Below, in pieces: positions 63,345-64,000 of a stretch of 64,000 nt of DNA. The stretch comes from Microbacterium sp. AZCO (GTDB lineage: Bacteria; Actinomycetota; Actinomycetes; Actinomycetales; Microbacteriaceae). The DNA is taken from positions 310,001 to 374,000 of the forward strand of contig NZ_CP154857.1 of NCBI RefSeq assembly GCF_039614715.1, in the 5' to 3' direction. Position 1 is the stretch's first letter, and every line of letters starts with the position of its first letter. The position numbers and the translations under genes are program-made. A model generated the notes under the pieces. It made no database searches. It was given only the letters and a program-made list of their open reading frames with translations, and was not told where the DNA came from.

Positions 63345-64000
63345 CTATTGCTCGGCGAGCAGGGCCCGTGCGCCGGCCGCGAGGCTCTCGATGCGGTGCC
63401 GGGCGTCGTCCGCCGAGTCGCCGCGCACGTCGAGGTAGAGCTTGAGCTTGGGCTCGGTGCCGCTCGGACGCACGATGACCCGCGACCCGTCGACGAGCCA
63501 CAGCCGCAGCACATCTCCCGGCGGGAGGTCCTCGACGCCCTCCAGCAGATCGTCGACCCGCTCGACCTCGACATCGCCGATGCGCTCGGGATGCTGCGCC
63601 CGCAGCGCCGCCATGATGCGCGCGATGACCGACACCTGCTCGACGCGCACCGAGATCTGGTCGCTCGCGAAGAACCCGAAGGTCTCATCGAACTCCCGCA
63701 GCACGTCGGCGAGCGATTGCCCGCGCCCGCGCGCCTCGGAGACCAGACCCAGCATCGCGACGGCGGCGGAGATGCCGTCCTTGTCGCGGACGGTTCCCGG
63801 GTTCACGAGGTAGCCGAGCGCCTCCTCGAAGCCGAACACGATTCCGGGGGCGCGCGAGATCCACTTGAACCCCGTGAGCGTCGAGTGGAAGTCGAGCCCG
63901 TAGTGCTCGGCGACCGTCTGCAGGCCGGGCGAGGAGACGAGCGAGCAGGCCAGTGAGGCGCCGGGAGCAGCATCCGCTTCCCGTGCCGATCGTGCCGCCC
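63345..64000 (-). CDS. Phosphohexomutase (phosphomannomutase/phosphoglucomutase family), C-terminal part
   Basis: The last 218 codons or so of an alpha-D-phosphohexomutase. The visible part has domain III with ALGYLVNPGTVRDKDGISAA, the sugar-binding loop GFEEALG just before it, and domain IV with the phosphate-binding loop VIVRPSGTEPKLKLYLDVRG. The segment LVSSPGLQTVAEHYGLDF and the following LTGFKWI region match PgcA/ManB proteins. The active-site serine lies outside the window. Its role with manC in GDP-mannose formation is possible but the two genes are 23 kb apart. Confidence 0.9.
   Translation of the reverse strand, partial: AARSAREADAAPGASLACSLVSSPGLQTVAEHYGLDFHSTLTGFKWISRAPGIVFGFEEALGYLVNPGTVRDKDGISAAVAMLGLVSEARGRGQSLADVLREFDETFGFFASDQISVRVEQVSVIARIMAALRAQHPERIGDVEVERVDDLLEGVEDLPPGDVLRLWLVDGSRVIVRPSGTEPKLKLYLDVRGDSADDARHRIESLAAGARALLAEQ

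Overview
The window is high-GC DNA from an actinobacterium, most probably a Microbacterium-like member of the Microbacteriaceae. The grounds are the codon bias, the many GTG starts, the abundant GGATGCC/GGCATCC hairpins, an actinobacterial sdhCDAB order, an ECF41 sigma module, and ten genes whose TANNNT -10 box ends 6-7 nt before the start codon (leaderless mRNAs). No rRNA, tRNA, CRISPR array or transposase was seen. Genes are densely packed and many ends overlap by ATGA, GTGA or TGATG.

Region 1 (1-13707) is the most interesting part. It reads as a self-contained module for methoxylated aromatic acids such as syringate and 3-O-methylgallate. It has a branched-chain-amino-acid-type ABC importer (liv-like, minus strand), two paralogous GcvT-fold, tetrahydrofolate-type aryl-O-demethylases (a DesA-like protein at 4148 and a LigM-like protein at 7271), an IclR regulator and a DUF1932-type dehydrogenase. 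It also has a plus-strand operon encoding a GalB-like hydratase (PIG-L fold), a LigK/GalC-type aldolase, a GalD-type tautomerase (PrpF fold) and a type I (VOC) extradiol dioxygenase. Together these could take gallate to pyruvate plus oxaloacetate, with a VOC enzyme in the place normally held by a LigB-type gallate dioxygenase. A compact MetE-like methyltransferase gene faces the operon. Matching palindromes lie before the DesA-like gene and before iclR, and a different 19-bp element is shared by the promoters of both demethylases.

Region 2 (13813-22719) holds a NodI/NodJ-like ABC exporter, two small membrane proteins, an ECF41 sigma factor with its carboxymuconolactone-decarboxylase-like target gene and recognisable promoter, an SsuD-like flavin monooxygenase, a small acidic protein, an MHS-type transporter and a four-helix membrane protein.

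Region 3 (22751-40779) is core metabolism: the ribDE-BA-H riboflavin operon under an FMN riboswitch, a SorC-type regulator divergent from glpD-glpK, a formamidopyrimidine-type DNA glycosylase, an acetyltransferase overlapping trpS, exonuclease III, a YihY/BrkB membrane protein, succinate dehydrogenase sdhCDAB, and mannose-1-phosphate guanylyltransferase.

Region 4 (40780-49283) is a nucleoside salvage operon: a structured leader RNA, a BMP-type nucleoside-binding lipoprotein, one ATPase and two permeases, then cytidine deaminase, thymidine phosphorylase with a repeat-built N-terminus, and adenosine deaminase.

Region 5 (49284-53863) contains a DUF559-like nuclease gene bracketed by two copies of an 88-bp hairpin repeat, with a remnant of a second gene copy, and an operon of a flavin monooxygenase, a bile-acid-type symporter and an NAD-dependent epimerase.

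Region 6 (53864-62494) is a complete mannitol phosphotransferase operon with its own HPr and EI, an orphan EIIB, and a divergent MtlR-type activator. The window ends with an acetyltransferase and the C-terminal part of a phosphohexomutase.
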